Shown here in pieces: positions 37,863-48,269 of a stretch of DNA of 64,000 bases. The notes beneath the pieces were generated by a model. The model ran no database searches and had not been told where the DNA came from. It saw only the letters and a program-made list of their open reading frames with translations. Origin of the DNA: Cognatiluteimonas lumbrici (GTDB taxonomy: Bacteria; Pseudomonadota; Gammaproteobacteria; Xanthomonadales; Xanthomonadaceae); contig NZ_ML636798.1 in assembly GCF_006476065.1 (NCBI RefSeq), positions 1,438,207 through 1,502,206 on the forward strand. Reading direction: 5' to 3'. The number at the start of each line of letters is the position of its first letter. The first letter of the stretch is position 1. A program made the translations under genes and the position numbers.

Positions 37863-38204
37863 ATGCAGACGCCAGACGCCCTCGCCGCCCTCTCCGCGCT
37901 CAGCCACGAGTCCCGCCTCGCGGCGTTCCGCGCCCTCGTGCAGGCAGGCCCCGACGGCCTGTCCGTGGGCGAGCTGCGGGAACGCCTGGACTTGCCCGCG
38001 GCCACCTTGACCGCCCACCTCAACGTGCTGCGCGCCGCCGGCATGGTCGGCGACGAACGCGAGGGCCGCGTCATCCGCGTGCGCGCCGACTACGCGCGCA
38101 TGGATGCGCTGCTCGCCTTCCTCACCGAAAACTGCTGCGCCGGCGCCGGGGACTGCGGGCCGGCGGGCACCTGCTCCCCGCGAAACAAGGACCCACGGCC
38201 ATGA
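37863..38204 (+). CDS. arsR: ArsR repressor with C-terminal arsenic-binding cysteines
   Basis: 113 residues. Winged helix: ALSHESRLAAFRALVQAG, LSVGELRERLDLPAATLTAHLNVLRAAGMV and GRVIRVRADYARM. It lacks the ELCVCDL metal site of the E. coli type; instead Cys91, Cys92 and Cys98 stand in NCCAGAGDC, the n, n+1, n+7 spacing of the Acidithiobacillus ferrooxidans-type ArsR, which senses As(III) and methylarsenite. Start ATG 37863 lies two bases after the operator and has no Shine-Dalgarno. ATGA overlap with arsI. Confidence 0.92.
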   Translation: MQTPDALAALSALSHESRLAAFRALVQAGPDGLSVGELRERLDLPAATLTAHLNVLRAAGMVGDEREGRVIRVRADYARMDALLAFLTENCCAGAGDCGPAGTCSPRNKDPRP

Positions 38205-38689
38205 ACCGCTTCCACGTCCACCTCAACGTCGCCGACCTGATGGCGAGCGTCCGCTTCTACACCGAGCTGTTCGGCACCCAACCCTCCGTGCTCAAGGACG
38301 ACTACGCCAAGTGGATGCTCGAGGATCCGCGGGTCAACTTCGCGATCTCGAACACCGGCCGCGCGCCGGGCATCGACCACCTCGGCATCCAGGCGGACAG
38401 CGGCGAAGCGCTGGCCGCGCTCGGCCGCCGCCTCGACGCGGCCGGCGGCAGCGTGGTGCCGGAGGAGGCGACGATCTGCTGCTACGCGCAGTCGGACAAG
38501 CTGTGGACCGAGGATCCGCAGGGCACGCGCTGGGAGACCTTCCACACCCTCGGCGACGCCACCACCTACCACGCCGGCGACGCCCCCTGCGCGACCGACG
38601 GCGCCTCCTGCAGCCCGGACATCGCCAGCGTCGCGCCGAAAGCCGACCAGGGCGCGTCCTGTTGCGCGCCGCAGTCGGGCTGCTGCTGA
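38201..38689 (+). CDS. arsI: ArsI-type C-As lyase (VOC/glyoxalase fold)
   Basis: 162 residues of the ArsI/CadI family. MNRFHVHLNVADL carries the first metal His, IDHLGIQ the second and WETFH the Glu of the Fe(II) site; the vicinal pair Cys93-Cys94 (ICCYAQSDKLW) binds trivalent organo-arsenic. ArsI cleaves methyl- or aryl-arsenite to As(III), which the downstream exporter removes. The Cys-rich tail (SCCAPQSGCC) is common in this family. It is coupled to arsR (ATGA) and to arsC (TGATG). Confidence 0.92.
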   Translation: MNRFHVHLNVADLMASVRFYTELFGTQPSVLKDDYAKWMLEDPRVNFAISNTGRAPGIDHLGIQADSGEALAALGRRLDAAGGSVVPEEATICCYAQSDKLWTEDPQGTRWETFHTLGDATTYHAGDAPCATDGASCSPDIASVAPKADQGASCCAPQSGCC

Positions 38690-39087
38690 TGGTCGCAGGC
38701 GCAAGGAAACGCGTGCTGTTCGTCTGCGTGGAGAACTCCAACCGCAGCCAGATGGCGGAAGCGTTCGCGCGCATCCACGGTGGCGACGGCGTCGAGGCCC
38801 TGAGCGCCGGCTCGCGGCCCTCGGGGCGCGTCAACCCGCGGGCCGTGCGCTTCATGGCCGAGCTGGGCTACGACCTGTCCACGCATGCGTCGACGTCGCT
38901 GGACGAGGTGACCGGCGAATTCGATGCCGTGGTCACCATGGGCTGCGGCGATAGCTGCCCATGGGTGCCGGCGCGCCGACGCGAGGACTGGAACCTGCCC
39001 GATCCGAAGGACCTGGACGACGCCGGCTACCGCGCCGTGCGCGACGAGATCTCGCGCCGGGTCCGCGAACTGCTGGCGTCTTCGTGA
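38689..39087 (+). CDS. arsC: Arsenate reductase, low-molecular-weight phosphatase type
   Basis: 132 residues. The P-loop CVENSNRS (CX5R) sits near the N-terminus (VLFVCVENSNRSQMAEA). The TMGCGDSCPWVP motif and WNLPDPKDLDDAGYRAVRDEI are typical of thioredoxin-coupled ArsC. It reduces As(V) to As(III) for export. The start ATG 38689 shares its A with the arsI stop. Its TGA overlaps the GTG of acr3. Confidence 0.92.
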   Translation: MVAGARKRVLFVCVENSNRSQMAEAFARIHGGDGVEALSAGSRPSGRVNPRAVRFMAELGYDLSTHASTSLDEVTGEFDAVVTMGCGDSCPWVPARRREDWNLPDPKDLDDAGYRAVRDEISRRVRELLASS

Positions 39088-40115
39088 GCATTTTCGAGCG
39101 CTACCTGACGCTCTGGGTCGGGCTGTGCATGGCGGCCGGCATCGGGCTCGGGGCCCTGTTCCCCGACGCCTTCGCCCGGGTCGCCGCCGCCGAGTTCGCC
39201 AGCGTCAACCTGCCGGTCGCGGCGCTGATCTGGCTGATGATCATTCCGATGCTGCTCAAGATCGACTTCGCCGCGATGGGCGAGGTGCGCCGGCACTGGC
39301 GCGGCATCGGCGTCACCGTGTTCATCAACTGGGCGGTCAAGCCGTTCTCGATGGCGTTGCTGGGCTGGATCTTCATCCGCAACGTGTTCGCCGACCAGCT
39401 TCCCGCCGCGCAGATCGACTCCTACATCGCCGGCCTGATCCTGCTGGCGGCGGCGCCGTGCACCGCCATGGTGTTCGTGTGGAGCCACCTGTGCGACGGC
39501 GAGCCGCGGTTCACGCTGAGCCAGGTCGCACTGAACGACCTGATCATGATCGTCGCGTTCGCGCCGGTGGTCGCGCTGCTGCTGGGGATCTCGTCCATCT
39601 CGGTGCCGTGGTCGACCCTGCTGTCGTCGGTGGGCCTGTACATCGTCGTCCCGGTGGCGGTGGCGGTTCCGTTGCGGCGCTGGCTGCTGCGGCGGCAAGG
39701 CGAGGCCGCGCTGGCGGCGCTGCTGCAGCGCCTGCACCCGCTGTCGCTGCTCGCGCTGCTGGTGATGCTGGTGCTGCTGTTCGGCTTCCAGGGGCAGCAG
39801 ATCCTGGCGCAGCCGCTGATCATCGCCATTCTGGCGGTGCCGATCCTGATCCAGGTGTACTTCAACGCGGGGCTGGCGTACTGGCTCAACCGCAGGCTGG
39901 GGGTCGCGCACTGCGTCGCCGGGCCATCGGCGCTGATCGGCGCCAGCAACTTCTTCGAGCTGGCCGTGGCCACCGCGGTCGGCGTATTCGGCGTGCACTC
40001 GGGCGCGGCGCTGGCCACCGTCGTCGGCGTCCTGGTGGAGGTGCCGGTGATGTTGTCGGTGGTCCGGATCGTGAACGCGACCAGGGGGTGGTACGGGGCG
40101 CGCGCCGCGGGTTAG
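39084..40115 (+). CDS. acr3: Acr3-type arsenite efflux permease
   Basis: 343 residues with ten helices. The start is GTG 39084 in a GTGA overlap with arsC. The conserved cysteine motif LAAAPCTAMVFVWS of Acr3 carriers is present, with LIWLMIIPMLLKIDFA, VFINWAVKPFSMA and ALIGASNFFELAVATAV. It expels As(III) using the proton gradient and completes the operon arsR-arsI-arsC-acr3. A REP element begins four bases past its stop. Confidence 0.93.
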   Translation: MSIFERYLTLWVGLCMAAGIGLGALFPDAFARVAAAEFASVNLPVAALIWLMIIPMLLKIDFAAMGEVRRHWRGIGVTVFINWAVKPFSMALLGWIFIRNVFADQLPAAQIDSYIAGLILLAAAPCTAMVFVWSHLCDGEPRFTLSQVALNDLIMIVAFAPVVALLLGISSISVPWSTLLSSVGLYIVVPVAVAVPLRRWLLRRQGEAALAALLQRLHPLSLLALLVMLVLLFGFQGQQILAQPLIIAILAVPILIQVYFNAGLAYWLNRRLGVAHCVAGPSALIGASNFFELAVATAVGVFGVHSGAALATVVGVLVEVPVMLSVVRIVNATRGWYGARAAG

Positions 40116-40118
40116 GTA

Positions 40119-40137
40119 CGCGGCGCTAGCGCCGCTC

Positions 40138-40143
<6 letters not shown>
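40119..40143 (-). repeat. GTAG-headed REP element supplying the maeB stop
   Basis: Minus strand: CTGTAGGAGCGGCGCTAGCG and on, a short GC palindrome with a GTAG head. Its TAG (40140-40138) is the maeB stop codon. Other copies: 54451, 55149, 55210 and 62922. Confidence 0.8.
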
Positions 40144-42525
<2,382 letters not shown>

Positions 42526-42587
42526 GCTCTTGGTGGAATCCGGAGGCGAAGCGCGAAAGGACCTTCGATTCTAGCCCTTCGCCCCGG

Positions 42588-43628
42588 CTACTTCCGTGTC
42601 CTGCGGCTCGCGAGCTGGCCGGCGGCGCCGGCGACTTCGCCGCCGAGCTTGCGGTAGTTGGCCAGGCGCCCCGGATCCAGGGTGCCGGCCTCGATCGCGG
42701 CGCGCACGGCGCAGCCGGGCTCCTTGTCGTGGCGGCAGTCGCGGAAGCGGCACTCGGCGGCCAGCGCCTCGATGTCGGCGAAGCTGTCGGCGACGTCCTC
42801 CTCGCCGGTGGGCTTGAGCTCGCGCATGCCGGGGGTGTCGATCAGGCAGGCGCCGGAGGGCAGCGCGATCAGCGCGCGGTGGGTGGTGGTGTGGCGGCCG
42901 CGGTCGTCGGACTCGCGTACCTCGCCGGTTTTCATCTTCTCGACGCCGAGCAGGGTGTTGGTGAGCGTGGACTTGCCGGCGCCGGAGGAGCCGACCAGCA
43001 CCGCCGTCCGCCCCGGCCGGAGCCACTGCGCCAGCGCGGCGACGCTGTCGCGGTCCTTGGCGTTGAGCGCGAGCACCGGGGCCTCGCCGGCGATCGCGCG
43101 GACCTCGGCCAGCGCCGCGGCCACCGCGCCCGGCGCCGCATCCTGGGCCTTGTCGGCCTTGGTCAGCACCACCACCGCCTGCGCGCCGCTGCCCTGCACC
43201 AGCAGCAGGTAGCGCTCGATCCGGCGCGGGTTGAAGTCGGCGTCGAGGCCGCAGACCACGAACACGGTGTCCACGTTGGCGGCGATGAGCTGCTGCTTGT
43301 AGTGCTCGCCGGCGGCGGCGCGCTTGATCGCGGAGTGCCGGGGCAGCAGGGCGACGATTTTTCCGCTTTCGACCAGCACCCAGTCGCCGACCGCGGCGCG
43401 CTCCTCGGGCGCGACCAGCCCCTTGCGGTAGCCGGTGGCACGCTGCCACTCGGGCGGCGATTCCACCGCCACCCCCTCGCCCGGCGCCGCCGCGACCTCG
43501 TAGCCGGTGCGGTGCTGCGCCACCACCCGCATCGGCCGCGCCCCCGGATGCGCCGCGCACAACGCCGCCCACGCCGGGTCGTCGATTTCCCCGGCGTAAG
43601 GCCATCCGATTGCACGCAGATTCTCCAC
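42588..43628 (-). CDS. rsgA: Ribosome small subunit-dependent GTPase RsgA
   Basis: 346 residues. An OB-fold N-terminus is followed by a circularly permuted GTPase with G4 LTKADK before G1 GSSGAGKST, then G2/G3 TTHRAL and DTPGMREL. The C-terminal zinc knuckle is CRFRDCRHDKEPGCAV. It aids late 30S subunit maturation. I start at GTG 43628 (VENLRAIGWPYAGE), which matches the usual N-terminus of xanthomonad RsgA; the long open frame upstream is not coding. It is divergent from the GDSL hydrolase gene 102 bases away. Confidence 0.92.
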   Translation of the reverse strand: MENLRAIGWPYAGEIDDPAWAALCAAHPGARPMRVVAQHRTGYEVAAAPGEGVAVESPPEWQRATGYRKGLVAPEERAAVGDWVLVESGKIVALLPRHSAIKRAAAGEHYKQQLIAANVDTVFVVCGLDADFNPRRIERYLLLVQGSGAQAVVVLTKADKAQDAAPGAVAAALAEVRAIAGEAPVLALNAKDRDSVAALAQWLRPGRTAVLVGSSGAGKSTLTNTLLGVEKMKTGEVRESDDRGRHTTTHRALIALPSGACLIDTPGMRELKPTGEEDVADSFADIEALAAECRFRDCRHDKEPGCAVRAAIEAGTLDPGRLANYRKLGGEVAGAAGQLASRRTRK

Positions 43629-43659
43629 CCGCGGATTCTGCCCCGATTTCGGCCCGAAC

Positions 43660-43716
43660 TGCGGCCCACCGCGAATCCAATCCGTGCCATCTGTGTAATC
43701 TGTGGCCAAAACTGCT
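43660..43716. repeat. Possible dispersed repeat GTGTAATCTGTGG
   Basis: The rsgA/GDSL intergenic region holds CATCTGTGTAATCTGTGGCC (43688-43707). From memory, near-identical ATCNGTGTAATCTGTGG strings occur as short intergenic repeats in many unrelated bacteria. It is the only copy I saw in this window, so the call is tentative. Confidence 0.3.
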
Positions 43717-43730
43717 CTTGGGAGCCGTCG

Positions 43731-44345
43731 ATGAAGTACCTGGCATTGGGCGACAGCTACACCATCGGCGAGGGCGTCCCCGAGGACGGCCGCTGGCCGG
43801 TGCAACTGGCGCGGGCGCTGCGCGCCGAGGGGCTGCCGGTCGCCGACCCGCGCATCATCGCCGCCACCGGCTGGACCACCGACGAGCTCTCGGCGGCGAT
43901 GGACACGGCCGAGCCGCTCGGCATCTGGGGCTGCGTCTCGCTGCTGATCGGCGTCAACGACCAGTATCGCGGGCGCAGCGTGGACGAGTACCGCAATGGC
44001 TTCCACCGCCTGCTCGAACGCGCGATCGGGCTGGCGAGCGGCGGCACCCGGCGGGTTCTGGTGCTGTCGATCCCCGACTGGGGCGCGACCCCGTTCGGCG
44101 CCGCCTCCGGGCGCGACCTCGCGCAGGTGGCGCGCGAGCTGGACGCCTACAACGCCTGCGCCGAGCGCCTGTGCGCACAGCACGGCGTGTGCTTCGTGGA
44201 CGTCACCGGGATCTCCCGCGAACGCGGCGCGGAGCCGGGCATGCTGGTGGAGGACGGGCTGCACCCGTCGGCGGCGATGTACGCGCTGTGGACCGAACGC
44301 GCGCTGCCGTACGCGCGGCGCCTGCTGGCCGACGTCGCCACGTGA
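43731..44345 (+). CDS. SGNH/GDSL hydrolase
   Basis: 204 residues opening MKYLALGDSYTIGEGV, where GDSYT holds the catalytic Ser. The later blocks are LLIGVNDQYRG (block III, Gly-Val-Asn-Asp) and EDGLHPSAAMY with the Asp-His pair. No signal peptide, so a cytoplasmic esterase, lipase or thioesterase; the substrate is unknown. ATG 43731 has GGGAG upstream. Its TGA overlaps the GTG of the methyltransferase (GTGA). Confidence 0.9.
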   Translation: MKYLALGDSYTIGEGVPEDGRWPVQLARALRAEGLPVADPRIIAATGWTTDELSAAMDTAEPLGIWGCVSLLIGVNDQYRGRSVDEYRNGFHRLLERAIGLASGGTRRVLVLSIPDWGATPFGAASGRDLAQVARELDAYNACAERLCAQHGVCFVDVTGISRERGAEPGMLVEDGLHPSAAMYALWTERALPYARRLLADVAT

Positions 44346-45037
44346 GCGGCGTCGACGCGCCGACCGTCGACGCCGCCACCGCCGCGCGCATCGCCGCCGC
44401 GTTCGCGCCGCCGCGCTGGCACGGCAGCCGCGCGCACTACTTCTACGCCCGCGCCAAGCTGCGCAGCGATCCGCTGTACCCGGGGGTGGTCGAGGCGCTG
44501 CGAGGCACCACCGCGCCGCTGCTCGACCTCGGCTGCGGCATCGGCCTGCTCGCACACGCGCTGCGGGCGGCCGGGCTCGCGATGCCCTACCGCGGCGTGG
44601 ACAACGACGCGCGCAAGATCGCCGCGGCCCAGCGCGCGGGCACGAACGCGGGCCTGGCCGACGCGGCGTTCGAGTGCGTGGACTTGGCCGCCGGCGTGCC
44701 CGCGCACCGGGGCAGCGTCGCGATCCTCGACGTGCTGCAGTTCGTCCCGCCCGAGGCGCAGGACGCGATCCTCGACGCCGCGGTCGCGATGCTCGTCCCC
44801 GGCGCAAAGCTGGTCATCCGCACCGGCCTCGACGACGGCAGCGCGCGTGCGCGCACCACCCGCCGCATCGACGCCCTCTCGCGCCTGCTCGGCTGGATGA
44901 ACACCGGCCCCAAGCGCTACCCCGACCCCGACGCCCTCCGCGCCCGCTTCGCCGCCGCCGGTCTCGCCGCCGAGTTCACCCCCCTCCACGGCAACACCCC
45001 CTTCAACAACTGGCGCGTCGTCGCCACCAGGCTCTGA
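44342..45037 (+). CDS. SAM-dependent methyltransferase
   Basis: 231 residues, start GTG 44342 in the GTGA overlap. SAM-binding motif LLDLGCGIGLLAHALRAAG, acidic VDNDARKIAAAQ, and VAILDVLQFVPPEAQDAIL as the usual motif after strand 4. A class I methyltransferase, perhaps of a lipid or polyketide-like acceptor given its GDSL partner; the partner idea is inference. A group of REP elements begins 14 bases after its stop. Confidence 0.82.
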   Translation: MSGVDAPTVDAATAARIAAAFAPPRWHGSRAHYFYARAKLRSDPLYPGVVEALRGTTAPLLDLGCGIGLLAHALRAAGLAMPYRGVDNDARKIAAAQRAGTNAGLADAAFECVDLAAGVPAHRGSVAILDVLQFVPPEAQDAILDAAVAMLVPGAKLVIRTGLDDGSARARTTRRIDALSRLLGWMNTGPKRYPDPDALRARFAAAGLAAEFTPLHGNTPFNNWRVVATRL

Positions 45038-45051
45038 TTCCGGAGGCTGTC

Positions 45052-45144
45052 CTGTGGGAGCGGCGGGAGCCGCGACCAGCGAAGCCAGATTGTGGGAGCG
45101 GCGGAAGCCGCGAACAGATGATCGCGGCTTCCGCCGCTCCCACA
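45052..45144. repeat. REP cluster with a perfect 23-base inverted pair
   Basis: Three copies of a GTGG-headed REP (TGTGGGAGCGGCGG plus a few bases): 45052-45079 plus, 45091-45113 plus, 45122-45144 minus. The last two are exact reverse complements over 23 bases with an eight-base loop, lying between convergent genes, so the RNA hairpin could stop transcription from either side. Confidence 0.85.
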
Positions 45145-45173
45145 ACAAGTCTTCACAGTCTTCTACAGCTCTT

Positions 45174-45977
45174 CTACAGATCTTCGGGCAGGACGCTCCG
45201 GTATCCGAGCGCCCCCATCCGCTCCAGCAGGGCCTGCAGGATCTCGACGCTGCGCCCATGCCCCGCGCTCTCGTGCAGCAACACGATCGCGCCGGGCGCC
45301 AGGTCGCGCTCGATCCGCGCCACCACCCGCGCCGGGTCGCCATCCACCGCGTCGAAGCCGCGCGCGCTCCACGCCACCCGCGCCAGCCCGAGCCGCTTCA
45401 GCGAGGCCGCCACGAACGGATTGGCCATGCCGACCACCGCCCGGAACCAGTGCGGCGACACCCCGCTGGCGGCCTGCAGCAAGCGCTGCGCATTGGCGAT
45501 CTCGGCCGCCATCCGCCGCGGCCCCAGCGCCCAGAACCACGCCGACGGATGGCTGGTGCTGTGGTTGCCCAGCCCGTGGCCGCGACGCACGATCTCGCGC
45601 ACCAGCTCCGGTCGCGCGGCGGCGCGTTCGGCGACCACGAAGAACGTCGCCCTGGCGCCGTGCTCATCGAGCAGGTCGAGCATCGCCATGGTGTCGTCGG
45701 ACGGCCCGTCGTCCACGGTCAGCCAGACGACCGGCTCGCGCGTCGGCAACCGCACCAGCACCGGCCCGAACAGCCGCGACTGCGGCCGCAGCGTGCCCCA
45801 CACGAACAGCAGGTGCACGGCCACCAGCGACGCCAGCCCGACCGGCCAGCCGAAGCGCCACCACGACCCGGCCACCGCGACGTGCAGCAGCACCGCCGCC
45901 CACGCCCACGCGTGCGGGCGCCGCGGTGGCGCGTGCAGCGCAGGCAGGCCCGGCGCTGTAGTAGGTTTGGCGGCCAT
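45174..45977 (-). CDS. Polysaccharide deacetylase (NodB homology) membrane protein
   Basis: 267 residues. Two hydrophobic segments near the N-terminus (AWAAVLLHVAVAG, VGLASLVAVHLLFVWG) anchor it; the catalytic domain should face the periplasm. NodB motifs: VVWLTVDDGPSDDT with the metal and base Asp pair, GNHSTSHPSA with the metal His residues, and a late IVLLHESAG. Removes acetyl groups from a sugar polymer, identity unknown. Its ATG (45977-45975) overlaps, head to head, the ATG of the metallo-beta-lactamase gene in the sequence CATG. Confidence 0.85.
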   Translation of the reverse strand: MAAKPTTAPGLPALHAPPRRPHAWAWAAVLLHVAVAGSWWRFGWPVGLASLVAVHLLFVWGTLRPQSRLFGPVLVRLPTREPVVWLTVDDGPSDDTMAMLDLLDEHGARATFFVVAERAAARPELVREIVRRGHGLGNHSTSHPSAWFWALGPRRMAAEIANAQRLLQAASGVSPHWFRAVVGMANPFVAASLKRLGLARVAWSARGFDAVDGDPARVVARIERDLAPGAIVLLHESAGHGRSVEILQALLERMGALGYRSVLPEDL

Positions 45978-46728
45978 GGAGCTACAGCTTATCCGCAGTG
46001 CCACCCTGCGCCTCGGCTACGGCGGGCGCACATACCTGATCGATCCCTGGCTCGCGGCCAGGGGCGAGGGCAGGAGCTATGCCGGCGAACAGCGCTCTCC
46101 GCTGGTGGACCTGCCGATGCCGGTCCCCAAGCTGCTCGAGGGCGTGGACGCGGTGATCGTCTCGCACCTGCACTCCGACCACTTCGACGACGCCGCGCGC
46201 GAGTTGCTGCCGCGCGACATCCCGATCCTGTGCGCGCCGGCGGACGCGGACGCGATCGCGGGCGACGGGTTCACCCGGGTCACGCCCATTCCCGACACGC
46301 GCACCGAGGACGGCGTGCGCGTCCGCCGCGTCGGCGGCCGCCACGGCCCGCCCGAGGTGCTGGGCGACATGGGCGACGTCTCCGGCTTCGTGTTCAGCCA
46401 CCCCGGCGAGCCCACCCTGTATTGGGCCGGCGACACCATCTTCTGCCCCGAGGTCGCCGCGACCATCGCCGCCGAGCGCCCGGCCGTGGTCGTGGTCCAC
46501 GCCTGCGGCGCCGACTGGAACGGCAAGGGCCCGCTGGTCATGGACGTGGCCATGGTCCGCGAGGTGCTGGAGGCCGCGCCCGACGCCACGGTGGTCGCCA
46601 CCCACCTCGACGCCGTGGACCACGCCACCGTGGACCGGCGCATGCTGCGCGCGTTCCTGGACGCGGAACCGGGCTTCGCCCCGCGCCTGCGCATCCCCGC
46701 CGACGGCGAGGCCCTGCACTTCGCGTAG
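45976..46728 (+). CDS. Metallo-beta-lactamase fold hydrolase (UlaG-like)
   Basis: 250 residues. The zinc motif HxHxDH reads SHLHSDHFDD; TLYWAGDTIFCPEV and THLDAVDHATVD supply the later ligands. The N-terminus MELQLIRSATLRLGYGGRTYLIDPWL is typical of the L-ascorbate-6-phosphate lactonase-like group, which fixes the start at ATG 45976. That ATG overlaps the start codon of the divergent deacetylase gene. Substrate unknown. Confidence 0.85.
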   Translation: MELQLIRSATLRLGYGGRTYLIDPWLAARGEGRSYAGEQRSPLVDLPMPVPKLLEGVDAVIVSHLHSDHFDDAARELLPRDIPILCAPADADAIAGDGFTRVTPIPDTRTEDGVRVRRVGGRHGPPEVLGDMGDVSGFVFSHPGEPTLYWAGDTIFCPEVAATIAAERPAVVVVHACGADWNGKGPLVMDVAMVREVLEAAPDATVVATHLDAVDHATVDRRMLRAFLDAEPGFAPRLRIPADGEALHFA

Positions 46729-46772
46729 CTCGTAGAATGGCGGTTCTCCCCCCGCGTTCCGGACACACCGCC

Positions 46773-47708
46773 ATGCCTGCCGAAGCCCTCGATCCCGCCC
46801 TGCGCGGGCGCATCCAGTCCCTGCTCGACGCCAACCGGGTCGTGCTGTTCATGAAGGGCGAGCCGGCGGCGCCGCAGTGCGGCTTCTCCGCGCGCGCGGT
46901 GTCGGCGCTGTCGGGCATCGGCCTCGACGAGTACGCGCACGTCAACGTGCTCGCCGACGGCGAGATCCGCGAAGGCATCAAGGCCTACGGCGACTGGCCG
47001 ACGATCCCGCAGCTCTACATCGACGGCGAGCTGGTCGGCGGAAGCGACATCATCGAGCAGATGGCCAACAGCGGCGAGCTGCAGACCGCGCTCGGGCTGC
47101 CACCGCCGGACCGCACCCCGCCGGAGATCACCATCTCCGAGGGCGCCGCCGCGATGCTGAAGCAGGCCCTGGCCGACGCCGGCGAGGGCTATGCGCTCAA
47201 GGTCAGCGTGGACCCGCGCTTCAACGCGCAGCTGCAGGCCGAGCCGCACGACCCGAGCGCCATCGCCAGCGAATCCGCCGGCATCCGCGTGCAGTTCGAC
47301 CTCGCCTCGGCGCGCCGCGCCAGGGGCATGTCCATCGACTGGGTGGACGACGCGCGCGGCCGCGGCCTGGTGATCGACAACCCGAACGGTCCGCCGAAGG
47401 TGCGCCCGCTGGCGCCGGCCGACGCCGCCGCGAAGCGCGGGGTCGGCGAAGTCACCATCGTCGACGTGCGCCCGCCGGACGAGCGCGCGCAGGCCGCGAT
47501 CCCGGGCGCGTTCGAAACCCTCGACAACGGTCCGGGCGCGCTCGAGGCGCTGCCCAAGGACACCCCGCTGGCGTTCCTGTGCCACCACGGCGGCCGCAGC
47601 GCCAGCGCCGCCGAGCACTTCCGCCAGCTCGGCTTCACCGAGGTCTACAACATCACCGGCGGCATCGACGCCTGGGCCGACACCGACCCGTCGGTCCCGA
47701 AGTACTGA
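46773..47708 (+). CDS. Grx4-type glutaredoxin / IscA-like / rhodanese fusion
   Basis: 311 residues in three domains. Residues 1-105: monothiol glutaredoxin with CGFS at Cys36, WPTIPQLYIDGELVGGSDI and an intact GSH site. About 112-205: an HesB/IscA-like fold (ITISEGAAAMLKQAL, IDWVDDARGRGLVIDNPN) that lacks the three cluster-binding Cys. About 215-311: rhodanese with active Cys270 in CHHGGRSA. Xanthomonads carry this fusion as their Grx4. It is expected to handle [2Fe-2S] clusters and perhaps sulfur delivery. A TAGAAT (46732-46737) may be its -10. Confidence 0.88.
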   Translation: MPAEALDPALRGRIQSLLDANRVVLFMKGEPAAPQCGFSARAVSALSGIGLDEYAHVNVLADGEIREGIKAYGDWPTIPQLYIDGELVGGSDIIEQMANSGELQTALGLPPPDRTPPEITISEGAAAMLKQALADAGEGYALKVSVDPRFNAQLQAEPHDPSAIASESAGIRVQFDLASARRARGMSIDWVDDARGRGLVIDNPNGPPKVRPLAPADAAAKRGVGEVTIVDVRPPDERAQAAIPGAFETLDNGPGALEALPKDTPLAFLCHHGGRSASAAEHFRQLGFTEVYNITGGIDAWADTDPSVPKY

Positions 47709-47709
47709 C

Positions 47710-48246
47710 TCACCAGCCCCCGCCGGCGTCGAGCCACGCCTGTTCCTCCGGCGTGGTCTCGCGGCCGAGCGCGGCGTTGCGGTGCGGGAAGCGGCCGAAC
47801 CGCCGGATCGCGTCGCGGTGGTCGGTGGCGTAGCGCAGGTGCTCGTCCGAGCCCATCGCCTCGAACAGCGCGACCGAGCGGTCCTGCGCGGCCAGGTCCT
47901 CGGCATGCTCGAACGGCAGGTAGAAGAACGGGCGCAGCGACACGTGCGTTTCGCGGTCAAAGCCGGCGTCCACCGCGCGCGTGGCGAAATGCAGCGCCAG
48001 CGGATCGGTGGCGAAGGCGTGCGCGCTGCCGCGGAACACGTTGCGCGGGATCTGGTCGAGCAGCAGCAGGAGCGCGAGCGCGCCCTCGGCGTGGTCCATC
48101 CACGCGTCCAGCTCGCGCCGCGAGGCGGCCATGTGCGGGACCAGCAGGCGCTCGCGGCAGGCGGCGTCGAACCCGGCGCCGCCGCGGAACCATTTCGCGG
48201 GCCCGGCATCGCGCCAGAACCCGACGACTTCGCGTGCCTCGATCAT
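47710..48246 (-). CDS. DUF924 family protein
   Basis: 178 residues: EVVGFWRDAGPAKWFRGGAGFDAACR, LLLLDQIPRNVFRGSAHAFATDPLAL and the C-terminal HRDAIRRFGRFPHRNAALGRETTPEE are the DUF924 signature. The all-helical fold resembles tetratricopeptide proteins; the biochemical role is unknown. Start ATG 48246 (MIEAREVVGFW). One base separates its stop from the convergent glutaredoxin gene; it is divergent from DUF817. Confidence 0.9.
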   Translation of the reverse strand: MIEAREVVGFWRDAGPAKWFRGGAGFDAACRERLLVPHMAASRRELDAWMDHAEGALALLLLLDQIPRNVFRGSAHAFATDPLALHFATRAVDAGFDRETHVSLRPFFYLPFEHAEDLAAQDRSVALFEAMGSDEHLRYATDHRDAIRRFGRFPHRNAALGRETTPEEQAWLDAGGGW

Positions 48247-48269
48247 CGTTTTCGAGGGTAGCATGGGCC

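Noticed and set aside
45052-45144. Short CRISPR-like array
   Set aside because: Repeats are in mixed orientation, unevenly spaced, with no cas genes; they are REP elements.
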